Source: SZUA-430 sp965227535
GTDB lineage: Bacteria > Pseudomonadota > Alphaproteobacteria > Micropepsales > Micropepsaceae
NCBI GenBank assembly: GCA_965227535.1
Contig: OZ245761.1
Location: 1,798,001-1,862,000 of the forward strand
Length of the DNA: 64,000 nucleotides
Direction of reading: 5' to 3'
The first letter of the stretch is position 1; every line of letters starts with the position of its first letter. Made by a program: the position numbers and the translations under genes. Shown here piece after piece: positions 51,012-59,811 of the stretch. The notes under the pieces are model-generated. The model had not been told where the DNA came from. It saw only the letters and a list, made by a program, of their open reading frames with translations, and ran no database searches.

Positions 51012-51904
51012 TGCCGCAAGACGCAAACAGACTCCCCTCGCCCGCCCATGACGGCGGGAGAGGGGCCGCGAGGGGAGTGGTGTTTGCGCTCCTCGCTGTT
51101 GTCGCGACATCCATGGCAGCACCGCCCGCGCGCGCCGAGTTCGAAGGCTGCCGCGCCGCCTATGGCGAAGTCGGATTGCCGAAACGCCTCGGCGACAGCG
51201 ACGTCGGCGAAACGCAGGACCGCTGCCTCAAGGGCTTCGCGCTGCTCTACAACAAGCGCACCAAGGTTCCCGACTGGGTGATCGAACGCCTGACGCCGGA
51301 TTCCTTCCGCGGCACGGCCACGCGCAGCAAATCCGCTTTCGCCGCCGACACCGTCATCGCCGAAAACGAACGCGCCACGCTCAGCGACTACGAAGCGAAC
51401 TGGCAAGGCCAACGCTTCGACCGCGGCCACCAAGCCCCCGCCGCGAACGACAAGTTCGACCAAACGGCGATGAACGAGACGTTCCTGCTCTCCAACATGG
51501 CCCCGCAAGTCGGAATCGGCTTCAACCGCCACGCATGGAGTTATCTGGAGAAGGCCATCCGCGGCTGGGTCATGTGCGGCGGCCGCGACAATCTCTACGT
51601 GATGACGGGCCCTATCTATTCGCAGGACACGAACAAAGTCCTAGGCGCCAACAAAATCGCGATCCCCGACGCGTTCTTCAAAGTCGTCTACGACCCCACA
51701 CACGGCCGCGCCATCGGCTTCATCCTCGAAAACAAAAAACATACCGGCCGTGCGCTGGATCCCTACCGCAAATCGATCGCCGAAATCGAGGAACTCACCG
51801 GCATCGATTTCCTGACCAACCTTCCCGAACGTCAGCAAACCATCCTGGAGTCGAACATCGCGCCGATGTGGAGCTACGACCGCGGCTGCGACATGCGCGA
51901 ATAG
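51011..51904 (+). CDS. Exported DNA/RNA non-specific endonuclease (NUC1/ββα-Me type)
   Basis: The core motif is RFDRGHQAPAANDKFDQTAMNETFLLSNMAPQ, with DRGH (Asp137, His140) and the downstream NETFLLSNMAPQ carrying the metal-binding Asn, as in Serratia and NucA nucleases. A signal-like hydrophobic segment is present (about 24-40, VVFALLAVVATSMAAPPARA), so it is probably exported. The start is uncertain: ATG 51011 overlaps the previous stop but then a nested inverted repeat lies within the signal peptide; GTG 51077 or 51080 after AGGGGA would avoid it. A nutrient-scavenging or toxin-like role is possible. No immunity gene is evident. Confidence 0.85.
   Translation: MPQDANRLPSPAHDGGRGAARGVVFALLAVVATSMAAPPARAEFEGCRAAYGEVGLPKRLGDSDVGETQDRCLKGFALLYNKRTKVPDWVIERLTPDSFRGTATRSKSAFAADTVIAENERATLSDYEANWQGQRFDRGHQAPAANDKFDQTAMNETFLLSNMAPQVGIGFNRHAWSYLEKAIRGWVMCGGRDNLYVMTGPIYSQDTNKVLGANKIAIPDAFFKVVYDPTHGRAIGFILENKKHTGRALDPYRKSIAEIEELTGIDFLTNLPERQQTILESNIAPMWSYDRGCDMRE
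51031..51078. repeat. Nested inverted repeat at the nuclease 5' end
   Basis: Outer arms ACTCCCCTCG and CGAGGGGAGT (10 bases, perfect) enclose CCCGCC-CATGAC-GGCGGG. Such GC-rich nested hairpins are common as dispersed intergenic elements. It covers codons 8-23 if the ATG start is right, so it favours a later start. Confidence 0.55.
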
Positions 51905-51955
51905 CGCCGGGATTTTTCGGGTTGGCAAAGGAGCCTGGAGCGGGCACCTTGCCCC

Positions 51956-53587
51956 ATGCCCCATCACACACCGCTTATCGGCACGATCGTCGCGGGCCTG
52001 GTTCTCGCATTTATCCTCGGCTCGCTCGCGCATCGCCTGAAGGTGTCACCGCTCGTCGGCTATCTGCTCGCAGGCGTCCTCGTCGGTCCGTTCACGCCGG
52101 GCTACGTCGCCGATCAAGCGCTGGCGCAGGAACTCGCCGAGATCGGTGTGATCCTGCTGATGTTCGGCGTCGGCCTCCATTTCTCGCTGAAAGATTTGCT
52201 CTCCGTCCGCGCCACCGCCATCCCCGGCGCCATCGCCCAAATCACCGTCGCGACGCTGCTGGGCGCAGGCCTCGGCACGCTGCTCGGCTGGCCGATCGAA
52301 GCGGGCCTCATGTTCGGCTTCGCGCTCTCCGTCGCGAGCACCGTCGTGCTGTTGCGCGCCTTGCAGGAACACCGCCTGGTCGAAACCGAACGCGGCCGCA
52401 TCGCCGTCGGCTGGCTCATCGTCGAAGACCTGGTGATGATCCTGGCCCTCGTTCTCATCCCTGTGCTTGCCGGCGCCGCCAATGCGGAAGGTGATTTCGA
52501 CATGGCCGGAACGCTGACCGCACTCGCGATCACCATCGGCAAAGTCGTTGCGTTCGTCGTGCTGATCCTGGTCGTCGGCCGCCGCGTCATCCCGTGGATC
52601 TTGCACCACACCGCGCATTCAGGCTCGCGCGAACTCTTCCGCCTCGCCGTCCTGGCCATTGCACTTGGCGTAGCATTCGGCGCAGCGCTCCTCTTCGGCG
52701 TCTCGTTCGCGCTCGGCGCCTTCTTCGCCGGCATGGTCATGAGCGAATCCGCGCTTAGCCAACAGGCCGCCAACGAAACCCTGCCGCTGCGCGACGCCTT
52801 CGCCGTCCTCTTCTTCGTCTCCGTCGGCATGCTCGTCGACCCCAGTGTGCTCTGGCTCAACCCCTGGCCGCTGCTCGCCACGGTGTTGATCATCCTCATC
52901 GGCAAATCGCTCGCCGCCTTTGCGATCGTGCGCGCCTTCGGCCAACCATCGTCGACCGCGCTCACCATCTCGACCAGCCTCGCGCAAATCGGCGAGTTCT
53001 CGTTCATCCTGGCGACACTTGGCGTCGGGCTCGGCCTGCTGCCGAAGGAAGGCCAAGACCTAATCCTCGCCGCCGCCATCATCACGATCATGCTGAACCC
53101 CGCGCTCTTCGCGGCAGCCGTCGCCTTCGAAAAGCGCCGCGCACCGGCGGTCGCATCGCCACCACCGCCGGAGCCCGCCACGGCCAAACGCGTCATCATC
53201 ATCGGCTACGGCCGCGTCGGCAGCGTCATCGCGGAAGGCGTCGCAACCCACGGCGCAACGATCGCCGTCATCGAAGACCAAGACAACGTCGCCGCCCTCG
53301 CCCGCCGCCACGGGCTTGAAGTCGTGCCCGGCAACGCCGCCGACGACGAAACGCTCATTGCGGCAAGAATCCGCGAAGCCAGCTGCATCTTCGTCGCGAT
53401 CCCGAACGGATTCGAAGCCGGCCAAATCGTCCAGAAAGCGAAGGCCCTGAATCCCGCATTAACAATCGTGGCCCGCGCGCACTCCGACGACGAAGCCGAA
53501 CATTTGCGCCGTTTGGGTGCCTCAAAAATCATCATGGGCGAGCGCGAGCTTGCATTGGCCATGGTTGATGCGGCATCTCTCGCTTGA
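51956..53587 (+). CDS. CPA2-family K+/H+ antiporter with TrkA-N domain (YbaL/KefB-like)
   Basis: 543 residues. Residues about 5-380 form 12-13 helices of the Na+/H+ exchanger fold (VLVGPFTPGYVADQALAQELAEIGVILLMFGVGLHFSL; LRALQEHRLVETERGRIAVGWLIVEDLVMILALVLIPVLAG). About 405-540 is a TrkA-N nucleotide-binding domain (KRVIIIGYGRVGSVIAEGVATHGATIAVIEDQDN), which binds NAD(H) or nucleotides and gates transport. It may export K+ for pH or redox-stress control. A second antiporter follows 40 bases later, so they are probably an operon. Confidence 0.92.
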   Translation: MPHHTPLIGTIVAGLVLAFILGSLAHRLKVSPLVGYLLAGVLVGPFTPGYVADQALAQELAEIGVILLMFGVGLHFSLKDLLSVRATAIPGAIAQITVATLLGAGLGTLLGWPIEAGLMFGFALSVASTVVLLRALQEHRLVETERGRIAVGWLIVEDLVMILALVLIPVLAGAANAEGDFDMAGTLTALAITIGKVVAFVVLILVVGRRVIPWILHHTAHSGSRELFRLAVLAIALGVAFGAALLFGVSFALGAFFAGMVMSESALSQQAANETLPLRDAFAVLFFVSVGMLVDPSVLWLNPWPLLATVLIILIGKSLAAFAIVRAFGQPSSTALTISTSLAQIGEFSFILATLGVGLGLLPKEGQDLILAAAIITIMLNPALFAAAVAFEKRRAPAVASPPPPEPATAKRVIIIGYGRVGSVIAEGVATHGATIAVIEDQDNVAALARRHGLEVVPGNAADDETLIAARIREASCIFVAIPNGFEAGQIVQKAKALNPALTIVARAHSDDEAEHLRRLGASKIIMGERELALAMVDAASLA

Positions 53588-53627
53588 ACGAAGCACGCGC
53601 GAAAACGTCAGGGGACTAGGACGAAAA

Positions 53628-55385
53628 ATGGAGCATGAAGCACCGCTGCTCGTGACCATCGTCCTAGGCCTCGTGCTCGCGTTTGCATTCGGCTTCATGG
53701 CGAACCAGTTGCGCCTGCCGCCACTGGTCGGCTACCTGGTCGCCGGTATCGCGATCGGTCCCTTCACGCCGGGCATCGTCGCCGACGCGGGCGTCGCCAG
53801 CCAGCTCGCCGAAGTCGGCATCATTCTTCTGATGTTCGGCGTCGGCCTCCACTTCTCGCTCAACGAACTCGTCGCCGTCCGCTGGATCGCTATCCCCGGC
53901 GCGGTCGTGCAGATCGCCGTCGCCACGGCCATTGGCGCCGGCATAGCGATCTGGGGCTGGGGTTGGAGCCTGGGCGGCGGCCTCGTGCTGGGCCTCGGCC
54001 TCTCGGTGGCGAGTACCGTGGTCGTCTTGCGCGCGCTCGAGGAACAGCGAACGGTCGAAAGCGCCAACGGACGCATCGCCATCGGCTGGCTCATCGTCGA
54101 AGACCTGGCGATGGTGCTGACGCTCGTCTTGCTGCCGGCGCTCGCCGGCATCTTGGGCGCGACGCCGCCGCCCGACGCACATGGCGTCTCTCACGGCGCA
54201 GCGGACAGCGGCAACATCTTCCTAGCCTTGGCTATCACCATCGCCAAGATCATCGCCTTCGCCATCATCGTCGTGACCTTAGGCCCCCGCGTCGTGCCGT
54301 GGCTGTTGGCGCGTGTGGCGCGTACCGGTTCGCACGAACTCTTCACGCTCTCAGTCCTGGCGATCGCGCTGGGCATCGCTTTCGGCGCAGCGCAGATTTT
54401 CGGCGTGTCCTTCGCGCTCGGCGCCTTTTGCGCCGGCCTGGTCCTCTCGAACTCCGACCTCAGCCAACGCGCCGCCGCGGAATCGTTGCCGCTGCAGCAC
54501 GCCTTCGCGGTCCTGTTCTTCGTATCGGTCGGCATGCTATTCGACCCCACGATCATCGTGCGCGATCCATGGGCCGTCGTCGCGGTCCTCTTCATCATCC
54601 TGATCGGCAAATCGATCGCGGCCTTCATCATCGTCTTGTTGCTGGGCTACCCGATTTCGACGGGCCTCATCGTCTCCGCCAGCCTCGCGCAGATCGGCGA
54701 ATTCTCCTTCATCTTGGCAAGCCTCGGCATCGGCTTAGGGCTCATGCCCGAGGAAGGACGAGATCTCATCCTGGCCGGCGCCCTTCTGTCAGTGACGCTA
54801 AACCCCGCGGCCTTCGCGCTCATCAAGCCGATCGGCCGCTGGTTCGCCGAACATCCGACGCTGTCGAAACGCCTTGAACCCGGCACCGATGCGCGCCTCG
54901 TGACGCTTGAGCGCGAACTCGAAGCCCGCCGCGCCGCGCGCGCACCGGTACCTCTGCCACCCACTGAACTCGCCGCGAAATTCCCGATCTTCTCCGGACT
55001 CGACGACGCGCGGCGTTCCGAACTCGTCGCGCTCTTCAAGCCGCGCACCGCACAGCCCGGCAACCGCCTCATCCGCAAAGGCGACCCGGCCAACGAAGTG
55101 TTCTTCATTTCGCTGGGCTCGGTCGAAGTCTCCGTCTCCGACCGCAAGATCAAACTCACCGCCGGCGATTTCTTCGGCGAAATGGGCTTGCTCTCCGGTG
55201 CGCCGCGCAACGCCGACGTCACCGCGATCGACTACTGCCAACTGCTGGTGCTCGAACGCCGCGATTTCCTCGACTTCATCGAGCGCCATCCCGAACTGCG
55301 CACCAAAATCGGCACCATCGCGACCGAACGCGAAGCCCAAAACCGCAAAGCGACCCCGCCAATCGACGACGTCCAAGGCGCATAA
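53628..55385 (+). CDS. CPA2-family antiporter with C-terminal cyclic-nucleotide-binding domain
   Basis: 585 residues. The transport domain (about 5-405) follows the same plan as the upstream antiporter (IAIGPFTPGIVADAGVASQLAEVGIILLMFGVGLHFSLNELVAV; VVVLRALEEQRTVESANGRIAIGWLIVEDLAMVLTLVLLPALAG). Instead of TrkA-N it ends in a cNMP-binding domain (about 470-575): PGNRLIRKGDPANEVFFISLGSVEVSVSDRKIKLTAGDFFGEMGLLSGAPRNADVTAIDYCQLLVL, with the phosphate-binding FGEMGLLSGAPRNADV cassette. cAMP or cGMP may therefore gate it. ATG follows GGGGACTAGG. A cyclase gene lies at 27622-29028. Confidence 0.92.
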   Translation: MEHEAPLLVTIVLGLVLAFAFGFMANQLRLPPLVGYLVAGIAIGPFTPGIVADAGVASQLAEVGIILLMFGVGLHFSLNELVAVRWIAIPGAVVQIAVATAIGAGIAIWGWGWSLGGGLVLGLGLSVASTVVVLRALEEQRTVESANGRIAIGWLIVEDLAMVLTLVLLPALAGILGATPPPDAHGVSHGAADSGNIFLALAITIAKIIAFAIIVVTLGPRVVPWLLARVARTGSHELFTLSVLAIALGIAFGAAQIFGVSFALGAFCAGLVLSNSDLSQRAAAESLPLQHAFAVLFFVSVGMLFDPTIIVRDPWAVVAVLFIILIGKSIAAFIIVLLLGYPISTGLIVSASLAQIGEFSFILASLGIGLGLMPEEGRDLILAGALLSVTLNPAAFALIKPIGRWFAEHPTLSKRLEPGTDARLVTLERELEARRAARAPVPLPPTELAAKFPIFSGLDDARRSELVALFKPRTAQPGNRLIRKGDPANEVFFISLGSVEVSVSDRKIKLTAGDFFGEMGLLSGAPRNADVTAIDYCQLLVLERRDFLDFIERHPELRTKIGTIATEREAQNRKATPPIDDVQGA

Positions 55386-55433
55386 TTTGCCAGCCCCGGC
55401 GCGCCACAAACGCAGAGCCGGCGGAAACACCTT

Positions 55434-55575
55434 CGTTTCACGCCAAGACGCCAAGACGCCAAGCAAGAAGATAGTCCGGCGCCGCAGGCGCCATTCAATG
55501 CCACGTCTGCGCTTCGCGCCAAGATCGCAGCACCTCTTGTCCCTTCTTGGCGTCTTGGCGTCTTGGCGTGAAACG
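55434..55575. repeat. 142-bp element with 30-bp perfect inverted ends
   Basis: Left arm 55434-55463 and right arm 55546-55575 are exact reverse complements over 30 bases. Each arm is CGTTTCA followed by a tandem CGCCAAGA repeat. The 82-base interior contains another small dyad (GGCGCC-GCA-GGCGCC) and no gene. Similar CGCCAAGACGCCAAG text is found as a dispersed intergenic element in other bacteria, but I cannot confirm copies here. It lies between the convergent antiporter and sensor-kinase genes and could form a very stable cruciform or mRNA hairpin, or be a relic of a non-autonomous mobile element. Confidence 0.75.
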
Positions 55576-55678
55576 ACACAGCGCCAACACCGCGCCGCCC
55601 TCTAAAGCACAGACCACGTCGTGAACCTTGGTGTGCTTCGCGGCTTCCTGGTGAAACTGAATCACGGCGCGAGACGAA

Positions 55679-57049
55679 CTACCCCTGCAGCGGCAACCGC
55701 ACGAGCGCGCTCAACCCGCCGCCGTCAGCGCGATTGCGCAGGAAGACGTCGCCGCCGTGCCCGCGCGCGATCCAGCGCGTGATCGAGAGCCCAAGCCCGT
55801 ACCCGCCGGTCTGCGAACTTCGCGACGTTTCCAGACGCACGAACGGCTCGAACACCCGCTCGATGTCGCTCGAAGGAATCCCAGGCCCGTCATCTTCGAC
55901 GCTGATCAAGGCGAATTCGCGCTCCGTAGAGACGGCGACCCGCGCCCGCTCGCCATAGCGCAGCGCATTCTCGATCAGATTGCGCACCGCGCGCCGCACT
56001 TCGTTCGTCCGGCAGACGCAGCGCACCGCGCCGCTCGGCGAAAACTCAATGTCGCCGCCCGTCTCTTTCATGTCGTCCGCAAGGCTCTCGACCAGCGCCG
56101 TCAAATCGACCGGCCGCGCCGTCTCGCCCGTCCGGTCCGCGCGCGCCGCCGACAGTACCGCCTCGGTCATCGTCTGCATTTCATCGAGCGTCTCGTTCAA
56201 CCGCACCCGCTGTTCCTCGTCGGCGACGAACTCGGCGCGCAACCGCATCGAGGCGATCGGCGTCCGCAGATCGTGCGCTACGGCAGCCATAATCGACCGT
56301 TGGTTCTCAAGCGTCGCCGTCAGCCGCTGAGACATCGCGTTGAACGATCGCGTCGCGTTGCGCACCGCCGGCGGAACGCCCTCGGGTATTTCGGGGACAG
56401 GCTCGCCGCGCCGCAGCGCGGTCGCCCCCTCCGTCAATTTCTGCAGCGGCGCCGCGAACCGCGAATACGTCCACCACGCCGCCAGAACCATGACGATCGC
56501 AGCGATCGCACCGGACACAAGCGCGGGTCCGTATTGCGGAGCTTGCACGGGCGGCCGATAGCGGACATTGAGCCAGCCGGATGGCCCTGTGTCGATCGAG
56601 AGCACGATCGCTACGGGCCCCACCGGAACGGTGGCCTGCGCCGGCGGCAAGAAGGGTTTGTCGTCGTCGAAGCGGCCTGCTTCTTCCGGCGCGACCGGCC
56701 GCACGCGCACCTCCCGCCGCATGGTCGCGGGCACGAGCGCCTTAAGACGCGCTTCCGCGGCTGGATCACGATCGTCGCCCGCTCCGACAAGCGGCTCGCC
56801 GAGCGTCAAGTATCGCGTGGCCCGGGAAAAAGCTTGCAGGAGCGCCGGCCGCAGTTCCGGCGGCGCGCGCTCGATCGCGGCCACGATATCGGGCACGCGC
56901 TCGTACAGATTGTCGATGTGGTACTGCGCCGTGCGATGCTGATCCTCAAGCTGAAACACCGTCACGGTCACGACGGTCGAGACGACGAGCGCCAGCACGA
57001 TCGCGGCCGTACTCTCCAGCCAAAGCGGAATCTTGAGGCTGCGGATCAT
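55679..57049 (-). CDS. Two-component sensor histidine kinase
   Basis: 456 residues. An N-terminal transmembrane helix (about 9-30), a periplasmic sensor region (about 33-180, HIDNLYERVPDIVAAIERAPPELRPALLQAFSR), a second helix (about 185-205), HAMP domain (AAPLQKLTEGATALRRGEPVPEIPEG), H-box AAVAHDLRTPIASMRLRAEF, N-box RRAVRNLIENALRYGERARV, and G1/G2 boxes EDDGPGIPSSD and GGYGLGLSITRW. EnvZ/OmpR-type. Its ATG overlaps the response-regulator TGA (ATGA), so the kinase is made after the regulator. Confidence 0.94.
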   Translation of the reverse strand: MIRSLKIPLWLESTAAIVLALVVSTVVTVTVFQLEDQHRTAQYHIDNLYERVPDIVAAIERAPPELRPALLQAFSRATRYLTLGEPLVGAGDDRDPAAEARLKALVPATMRREVRVRPVAPEEAGRFDDDKPFLPPAQATVPVGPVAIVLSIDTGPSGWLNVRYRPPVQAPQYGPALVSGAIAAIVMVLAAWWTYSRFAAPLQKLTEGATALRRGEPVPEIPEGVPPAVRNATRSFNAMSQRLTATLENQRSIMAAVAHDLRTPIASMRLRAEFVADEEQRVRLNETLDEMQTMTEAVLSAARADRTGETARPVDLTALVESLADDMKETGGDIEFSPSGAVRCVCRTNEVRRAVRNLIENALRYGERARVAVSTEREFALISVEDDGPGIPSSDIERVFEPFVRLETSRSSQTGGYGLGLSITRWIARGHGGDVFLRNRADGGGLSALVRLPLQG

Positions 57050-57765
57050 TGCTCGCTGATGACGGCCGTGAACACATAGCCGCCGCCCCACACCGTCTTG
57101 ATCAGGCGCGGCGCCTTGGGATCTTCCTCGATCTTGCGGCGCAGGCGGCTGACCGCGTTGTCGATGCTGCGGTCGAAAGGCTCGGCGCTGCGCCCGCGCG
57201 TGATATCGAGCAGTTGATCGCGCGACAGCGACACATTCGGCCGCTCAATGAAGGCAAGCAGCAGCCGGAACTCGCCGGAACTCAGCGGAACGATGGTGCC
57301 GTCGGGTCCCGCCAGTTCGCGTTGCCCCGTGTCGAGCGACCATCTGTCGAACTGGATCTGCCCCCCGCGTGTGGCGCTACTGCGCTTCGGCATCGAATTC
57401 GTCCGCCGCAACACGGCCCCGATTCGCGCCACAAGCTCGCGCGGATTAAAGGGCTTCGCGATATAGTCGTCGGCGCCCATCTCAAGGCCCAGAATACGGT
57501 CCACGTCTTCGCCGCGCGCCGTCAGCATGATGACCGGCAAGTCGGAATCGTAGTGCAGGCTGCGGCACAGGCTCAACCCGTCCTCGCCCGGCATCATGAC
57601 GTCGAGCACGGCAAGGTCGAAGACGCTGGTCTTCAGCATGCGCCGCGCCTGATCGGCGCCGGGCGCGGCGCTCGCGCGAAATCCGTTCTGTTCCAAATAG
57701 CGGACAAGGAGCTCGCGAATGTCGCGGCTGTCATCAACCACCAGTATGTGAGGTTGGGCGGTCAC
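57046..57765 (-). CDS. OmpR-family response regulator
   Basis: 239 residues, GTG start. Receiver domain: HILVVDDSRDIRELL (acidic pocket), LAVLDVMMPGEDGLSL (phospho-acceptor Asp), VIMLTARGEDVDRILGLEMGADDYIAKPFNPREL (Thr and Lys). C-terminal winged helix (about 140-232, GTIVPLSSGEFRLLLAFIERPNVSLSRDQLL, and SIDNAVSRLRRKIEEDPKAPRLIKTVWGGGYVF). Forms an operon with the sensor kinase. The 273-base gap upstream carries the promoter. The stimulus and regulon are unknown. Confidence 0.95.
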   Translation of the reverse strand: MTAQPHILVVDDSRDIRELLVRYLEQNGFRASAAPGADQARRMLKTSVFDLAVLDVMMPGEDGLSLCRSLHYDSDLPVIMLTARGEDVDRILGLEMGADDYIAKPFNPRELVARIGAVLRRTNSMPKRSSATRGGQIQFDRWSLDTGQRELAGPDGTIVPLSSGEFRLLLAFIERPNVSLSRDQLLDITRGRSAEPFDRSIDNAVSRLRRKIEEDPKAPRLIKTVWGGGYVFTAVISEQ

Positions 57766-58038
57766 TCTAAGAAATCTCTCCGTGTACTGATTTCACCAAT
57801 TCCGCAGCGTTCAATCGACGGATCGCCGTCGCGGTTGGCGTTGAAGTGCGATGCACTTGAGATCGCAACATACCGGCTTCATCGAAATCATCATTGATAT
57901 TGTCGCAAATTGTATCAGGCGCCCGGACTGCGACAGCGCCACAACACAGTTATCCCGCCGGGCAAAGTTTTGCGACGGCTCACGCGTTTAATGGTTGCGA
58001 CAGGCGGCTGCGTCGCACGCCATTGGGTTTGCTACGTC

Positions 58039-58935
58039 ATGACCATCACGCACGTTTCGCCAGTCGCGAATCAATTGCCAACCCGAAAAGCGGACGGTCC
58101 CGCGTCGGCAAATTCCGATGCGATCATTGTGGTTATCAGGACTCCAAAGTCGGCATCGTCAAGCTTGGCCGCAATCGTGGCGCAGAGCTTACCGTCGGCC
58201 CGGGCGTTTGTTCTGCCCAACACGCTGAACGTTGAGGGAGCAATTTCGACGCTTCAGCTGCTGCGCCACATCCGGCATGCGACACGCATCAACTTCCGCC
58301 GGCATCGCGCGCTGCGCATGGGACAGGTCTTCGACCGCATCAACCGGGAGGCAAACCCCGGCGACATCCTCACCGGCGGTCACATCGACTTCGACACCTG
58401 CCGCCGCATGGTGACGCGTCCCGTGAAGTTCATCACCCTTATCCGCAATCCGATCGATCGCTCGCGGTCGGAATACGCGTATGCGCGAGCCGGCCACCGC
58501 CGCAAGAACAGTCTGACCAAATGGGATTCCAGCCTCGTCGCCAAGGCCGCCGGACGATACACGTTCGAAGGCTACATCGACTTCCTGACCGACCATCGGG
58601 CAGCCTTCGCCGACATCGCGTGCCGCTATGTCGGCTTGAAGGCCGGCGAAGACATCGGCGCGCATTTCGCGACGCACGCGTACCACTTCGGCACGGTCGA
58701 CCGTCTGCCAGCCTTCGCGCGCGGTCTCGGCGAAAAGACCGGGCAAGTGGTCGAAGTGCCCCGTCTCAACTCGACCGCGGCGCCCGAGCAAGCGACGCTG
58801 ACGCTGGCCGAACATCGCAAGATCGAAAAACTCTACGCCGGGGACTTCGAACTCTACGATTGGTGCCGCGCCCAAGAAGCACGATCCACCCCGCGCAAGG
58901 CCCAGCCTGCAACGCTCGGCCTCGTCGGCGCCTAA
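58039..58935 (+). CDS. Sulfotransferase-family protein
   Basis: 298 residues. VVIRTPKSASSSLAAIVAQSL is the PAPS 5'-phosphosulfate loop, equivalent to TPKTGSTSL, and FITLIRNPIDRSRSEYAYARAG is the 3'-phosphate loop. It probably transfers sulfate to a carbohydrate or glycan. The region upstream is somewhat lower in GC than its neighbours, which with the isolated setting may hint at acquisition. The ATG chosen (MTITHVSPVANQL) is supported by length; upstream ATGs extend into sequence with no ribosome site. The receiving substrate is unknown. Confidence 0.78.
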   Translation: MTITHVSPVANQLPTRKADGPASANSDAIIVVIRTPKSASSSLAAIVAQSLPSARAFVLPNTLNVEGAISTLQLLRHIRHATRINFRRHRALRMGQVFDRINREANPGDILTGGHIDFDTCRRMVTRPVKFITLIRNPIDRSRSEYAYARAGHRRKNSLTKWDSSLVAKAAGRYTFEGYIDFLTDHRAAFADIACRYVGLKAGEDIGAHFATHAYHFGTVDRLPAFARGLGEKTGQVVEVPRLNSTAAPEQATLTLAEHRKIEKLYAGDFELYDWCRAQEARSTPRKAQPATLGLVGA

Positions 58936-58995
58936 CGCGCGGCCGCATCGCCCGATATACTCCGGCCGAACGCAACCGTCCGGAGCCCAAGGCCT

Positions 58996-59772
58996 ATGTC
59001 GGAACCAGTCATCAAAGTCGACGTCGAAAACGAAATTGCAATCGTCACGCTCAATCGCCCGACCGCAATGAACGCACTCTCGCGCGAATTGCGCACGGCG
59101 ATCGCCGAGACGTTCGAAAAACTGGAAGCCGACCCCGCCGTGCGCGTCGTCATCCTCACCGGCGCCGGCAAAGCCTTCTGCGCGGGCCTCGATCTGAAGG
59201 AACTGGGCCAAGGCCGCGACACCGTCCAAGGCACTGTCGAAACGAAAGACCCCGTCACCTCGATCGGAAGATTCTCCGGCCCCATCATCGGCGCGATCAA
59301 CGGCGTCGCCATCACCGGCGGCTTCGAACTCGCCCTCGCCTGCGATGTCCTGATCTGCTCCAGCGAAGCCCGCTTCGCCGACACGCACGGCCGCGTCGGC
59401 ATCCTGCCGGGCTGGGGCCTATCGCAAAGACTGTCGCGCACCATCGGCATCTACCGGGCGAAGGAATTGTCGCTGACCGGAAACTTCCTAACCGCCCAAC
59501 AAGCCGCCGACTGGGGCCTCGCCAACCGCGTCGTCGCGCCGGACGAACTGATCCCCACCGCGAAGACGCTCGCCAACGACATGCTCTCCCTCGTCCCCGA
59601 CGCATTGAGCGGCTACAAAAAACTGATCGATCAAGGCTACGCGGAAGCTTTCGGGGACGCGCTCAAGACCGAACTAAAATTCTCCGGCGCCGCCAACAAA
59701 GCCGTCCGCTCCACCGACATCGAAGCCCGCCGCGAATCCATCCGCCAACGCGGCCAAACGCAGAAGGGCTGA
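58996..59772 (+). CDS. Enoyl-CoA hydratase/isomerase (crotonase) family protein
   Basis: 258 residues. VRVVILTGAGKAFCAGLDLKELG is the oxyanion-hole region and FELALACDVLICSSEARFADTHGRVGILPGWGLSQRLSRTIG the second. In the classic hydratase the first catalytic Glu sits in a PExxxG motif; here that place is THGRVG, with His instead of Glu, while the second Glu is kept in AKELSLTG. This marks a recurring subfamily whose chemistry may differ from beta-oxidation hydration. ATG has GGAGCCCAAGGCCT upstream. Not in an obvious fatty-acid operon. Confidence 0.87.
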   Translation: MSEPVIKVDVENEIAIVTLNRPTAMNALSRELRTAIAETFEKLEADPAVRVVILTGAGKAFCAGLDLKELGQGRDTVQGTVETKDPVTSIGRFSGPIIGAINGVAITGGFELALACDVLICSSEARFADTHGRVGILPGWGLSQRLSRTIGIYRAKELSLTGNFLTAQQAADWGLANRVVAPDELIPTAKTLANDMLSLVPDALSGYKKLIDQGYAEAFGDALKTELKFSGAANKAVRSTDIEARRESIRQRGQTQKG

Positions 59773-59811
59773 CGTCACAAAGGCGACACGGCAACCGGAT
59801 AATGTTCGCTC

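Noticed and set aside
57893..57915. TGATA...TATCA dyad upstream of the two-component operon
   Set aside because: Only five-base arms with a 13-base spacer; too weak to call a site.
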